Of a stretch of DNA of 64,000 nt, positions 61,119-64,000 are shown in pieces; the first letter of the stretch is position 1; each line of letters opens with the position of its first letter. Both the position numbers and the translations under genes were made by a program. The notes beneath the pieces are model-generated. The model searched no databases and was not told the DNA's origin. It was given only the letters and a program-made list of their open reading frames with translations. This stretch comes from Anaeramoeba flamelloides (lineage: Eukaryota; Metamonada; Anaeramoebidae). The stretch spans positions 3,844,001-3,908,000 of the forward strand of contig JANTQA010000072.1 in the NCBI GenBank assembly GCA_027625915.1, given 5' to 3'.

Positions 61119-61320
61119 AATTTCATTATAAATGGCCCAATTTTTTTTTACTTTTTTTTTTCTACTTTTTTTCTTTTATTTTTAGACAAAAAATGAATAT
61201 TTCTCATCTCTACAGGACTGAATAGTTAAATAGTAATTTTTTTATTATAATAGATAACTTCAATTTATAAAAATATTTATTTTCAAAGTGTGATTTTTAA
61301 TGGGTCAATGATTTTGAAAT
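61119..61320. mobile_element. Family M miniature element, copy 3 (about 202 bp)
   Basis: ATTTCATTATAAATGGCCCA on the left and GGGTCAATGATTTTGAAAT on the right are inverted ends. The interior TATTATAATAGATAACTTCA block is shared with 38678 and 56255. It has no coding sequence. Confidence 0.7.
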
Positions 61321-61648
61321 ATAGTTTATACTGATAAAAACTAATAAATTTCAAAAAATTTTTAGTTCAATTTCCATTTTTATAAATCTATGAACTATTT
61401 CTTATCAAACACACCCCCGACAAAGAATATTTTGAACCACAGCTAATATTATAGAGTTTCTTAACACTTGACTTCATAAAATGATTTATTCAAAGTTGAG
61501 CATAAAAATTCCAAAAAGGAAAATCAAGTAAAAATTTCCAAACATGAATTGTAATTTCTCAGTATATACCTTTTATAACAAAGACCCCTAGTTTTTATTT
61601 TGAAACAAATAGCAATGTTGTAACAAAACTATAACAACGGCCAAAGTT

Positions 61649-61697
61649 GAAACCCGTGATAGTTTATAAAAAAATATATTAGTTATCACAGGTTTCG
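61649..61697. other. Short hairpin (13-bp stem)
   Basis: GAAACCCGTGATA at 61649-61661 and TATCACAGGTTTC at 61685-61697 pair with one mismatch around a 23-nt AT-rich loop. No gene is adjacent. It could be the core of a decayed foldback element. Confidence 0.4.
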
Positions 61698-64000
61698 ATT
61701 CTCCAAAAATTAAAAAATATCAAACTCTAATATATTGCTAATATCCACAATTAAAAATCCCAGAGAAAATCATATTAAAAAAAAAAAAAAAATAATTTTT
61801 GTGAAATTGATTTAATTATTTTATGGGGATTATTTTTTATAGATTTAAGACTCAACACATACAATTTACCCCATTAGTTTTATTTCTCACTTGTTTAGCA
61901 ATTATTTGAATATAATTTTATCGGCAAATAATGTACTAAATCATATTATTCATAAAATCTCAAAAATTTAAATAATAATTATGTTTTTTCAAAATTCTAT
62001 TTTAAAATAGAGAATTCCAGGTTTTATAGGTATTTCTGAGATGAATTATTATTTAACAGTGTCAAACTATTTATAGATAATTTATATTATTTTATAATAT
62101 TACTTTAATATTATTAAACAATTTTATGTTAATTAATTAAATTCTTTTTTTTTTTTTTAATACTTGAAATGCTTTAGTAACTTATTTATTATAAATTTTA
62201 TAAGAAACCGCTTTATATTTTTATCTCACAATTTTATCATACCCCTTTCTTGATATTTTTTTTTTTCGAATTTACATAAATAAAAATATATCCTTATTTT
62301 AGAAGCATTCAACTAACTTTTCTTTAAACCCCCCTTTACTCTATTTACGCCTTAAAATAATCATTTTTTTAAAACATATAAGATAAATTTCAAAAATACG
62401 TGCGAATTTTTCATCAGAAAAAAATTCGTTTAATTGTTTTTTTTTTTTTTTTTTTTTGAATAATAATTTATTGACTAAAGTGTTCATCGATATTAATCAA
62501 TATAGATTTTTCAAATAAAAATATATTGTAATCATTTTTTTTTTTTTGAAAGAGAAATGAAATAAGAAAAAAGTAATAATAAAAAATTTATAACTTAATT
62601 TTGAAATTTGGCAAGTAAATATAAAAACCAATAAATAACCTTTTTTATTACTTTTTCATTATTGTGTATTTTTTATTTTATGTAATTTAACAAATCCTTG
62701 TATTCATAATAATTATTTTTTTCACTAACAACAATAATTTAGCATTTTTTATTCCAATTTCTAATAAATATTAGTATAATATCTTTAATTTGGAAAATTT
62801 TATAAATTAATATCTATTGAAAGTTTATACGTTAAAATCAAAATAACAGTAGATTTTCAATTTATTTATCTCAACGAATTGTAAAAAATTCTCTTACCAA
62901 AATAAAAAATTTCATAGTTTTTATTTTTATTATTTAACAAAAAAAGAATATTTATTACACTTTTTTATTAATTTCCAAATGATTTAAATTCCAAAAAATC
63001 ATTTCAAAATTTCCATTTTTATTTATTTATAGTTGACTTATCAACTTTTCTATAATATTTGTTCAAGTGGAGGATTTTTTGCAAAAATAACCCAGAGAAA
63101 TGATTCCGAAAAAAAAAAAAAATAACCAAGTTATGTACTAAAAAGTCACCACGGATAAGTTTAGAGCCATTGATTTATTCATTTGGCCAACTTGTTTTTG
63201 ATGAATAGTTTATGAATTCAATTTTCATCATTTTCTTTTTGATGAGAAAAAAGAAAAAGATCAAAATTGAAAAGAAAAATTTCCTAAATTAAAAAACAAA
63301 AAATAATTTTTATATAGTAAAAATACAATAAATTACGATTTTTAGAAATTAAGAAACCGGTAAAAATATTTTTTATTCAAATGTTACCCCATTCAAATTC
63401 CCGTATATTGAACACAACTGTAATAGAAAAACCCTCAGAAATAAATTGAAATTGAAATAATTTTACTTCTTTATTCAATAATTAAATTAAACCATTAAAA
63501 AGTGAAACAATGTCATTATTTTTTCTTTGAAGTTTGTCTTTTATCTAGTTTTTATCTGATAGCAAGTGTATTTTTTTACAATAATTTTAAATAATGGAAC
63601 AACAAATTAATTAATTTTGACCCCCTTTAATTAAACATAATTCCAATTAAATAGACATATTACTACTTCCCACATTAGAAATTAGATCAATCCCATTTAG
63701 GTTGTATCAAAATCAACAAGAATTAATTAAAAAATAGCACTACAACTAAAAGCATTGTAATTCCTTTAACTTACTGGATACACACTTTCAAAGAAATTTA
63801 AGCGAGTAATCACCATAAAGTCAAAAATATCGACTTTTTATATATTATGAAAGAAGTTTTAAAAAACAACTGTTTTTACTTTGGATGCATCTAATTGCTT
63901 TTTAGCATTTAAATTACTTGTTGAAAATACAATTTATTAATTTTATTTATTTCAACATAAAACTAAATCTCACAATAGAATGTTAAGCCGATTTGCTTAA

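Larger units (their letters stand above)
59681..64000. other. Right-hand gene-poor region
   Basis: About 4.3 kb with no frame that looks coding. It holds a family M element (61119-61320), a short hairpin (61649-61697) and poly-T/poly-A runs. The 61900-63000 part is extremely AT-rich. The sequence 63000-64000 shows nothing I can name. Confidence 0.6.

Overview
This is a strongly AT-rich, intron-bearing nuclear segment from a microbial eukaryote. It uses the standard stop codons. Introns run from 63 nt to almost 5 kb, with GT (often GTAA or GTTTG) at the 5' end and TAG or AAG at the 3' end. The gene content (BEACH/WD40, Rab2, FYVE, class I HDAC, WDR82/Swd2, Akirin-like, Furry) and the K/N/E-rich low-complexity inserts suit a free-living amoeboid or flagellate protist. 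Anaeramoeba-like or amoebozoan is my guess; nothing in the window proves the lineage. No tRNA, rRNA or CRISPR was found.

Layout. (1) 2-931 (+): C-terminal WD40 end of a BEACH-domain protein, cut by the window edge. (2) 5661-8969 (+): a four-exon Rab2 GTPase. (3) 12299-17901 (+): a two-exon, 743-residue protein joining two PsbP/MOG1-like domains to a FYVE zinc finger and a C-terminal beta-rich domain. (4) 21471-28668 (+): a three-exon class I histone deacetylase with every catalytic residue present. (5) 30863-36178 (+): a seven-exon WDR82/Swd2 protein. (6) 39383-40054 (-): a two-exon Akirin-like protein. (7) 46172-54322 (-): a giant Furry/Mor2/Tao3 scaffold in one uninterrupted 8.1-kb frame, with its N-terminus unresolved. 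(8) 54998-56451: a Tc1-like DD34E transposon whose transposase has a 63-nt in-frame intron. (9) 56684-56873 (+) and 59173-59680 (-): an orphan last exon and a small two-exon unknown gene. The remaining sequence to 64000 has no gene I can support.

The space between and inside genes is full of decayed repeats. I could define seven families of non-autonomous DNA elements from their inverted ends and target sites. They include a TTAA-flanked foldback element with about 190-bp arms, a 1.3-kb element present once in the HDAC intron and once in the neighbouring WDR82 intron, two TACAG-type Tc1-like foldback families, and a roughly 200-bp family that shares ends with the Tc1-like transposon. Four older repeat families of unknown class also occur, one with four copies of about 540 bp.

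The genes form two loose themes: membrane traffic and phosphoinositide binding (BEACH, Rab2, FYVE) and chromatin or RNA polymerase II control (HDAC, WDR82, Akirin-like). This grouping may be chance; there is no operon-like structure. Exon joins were checked only by reading frame, splice signals and match to known families.
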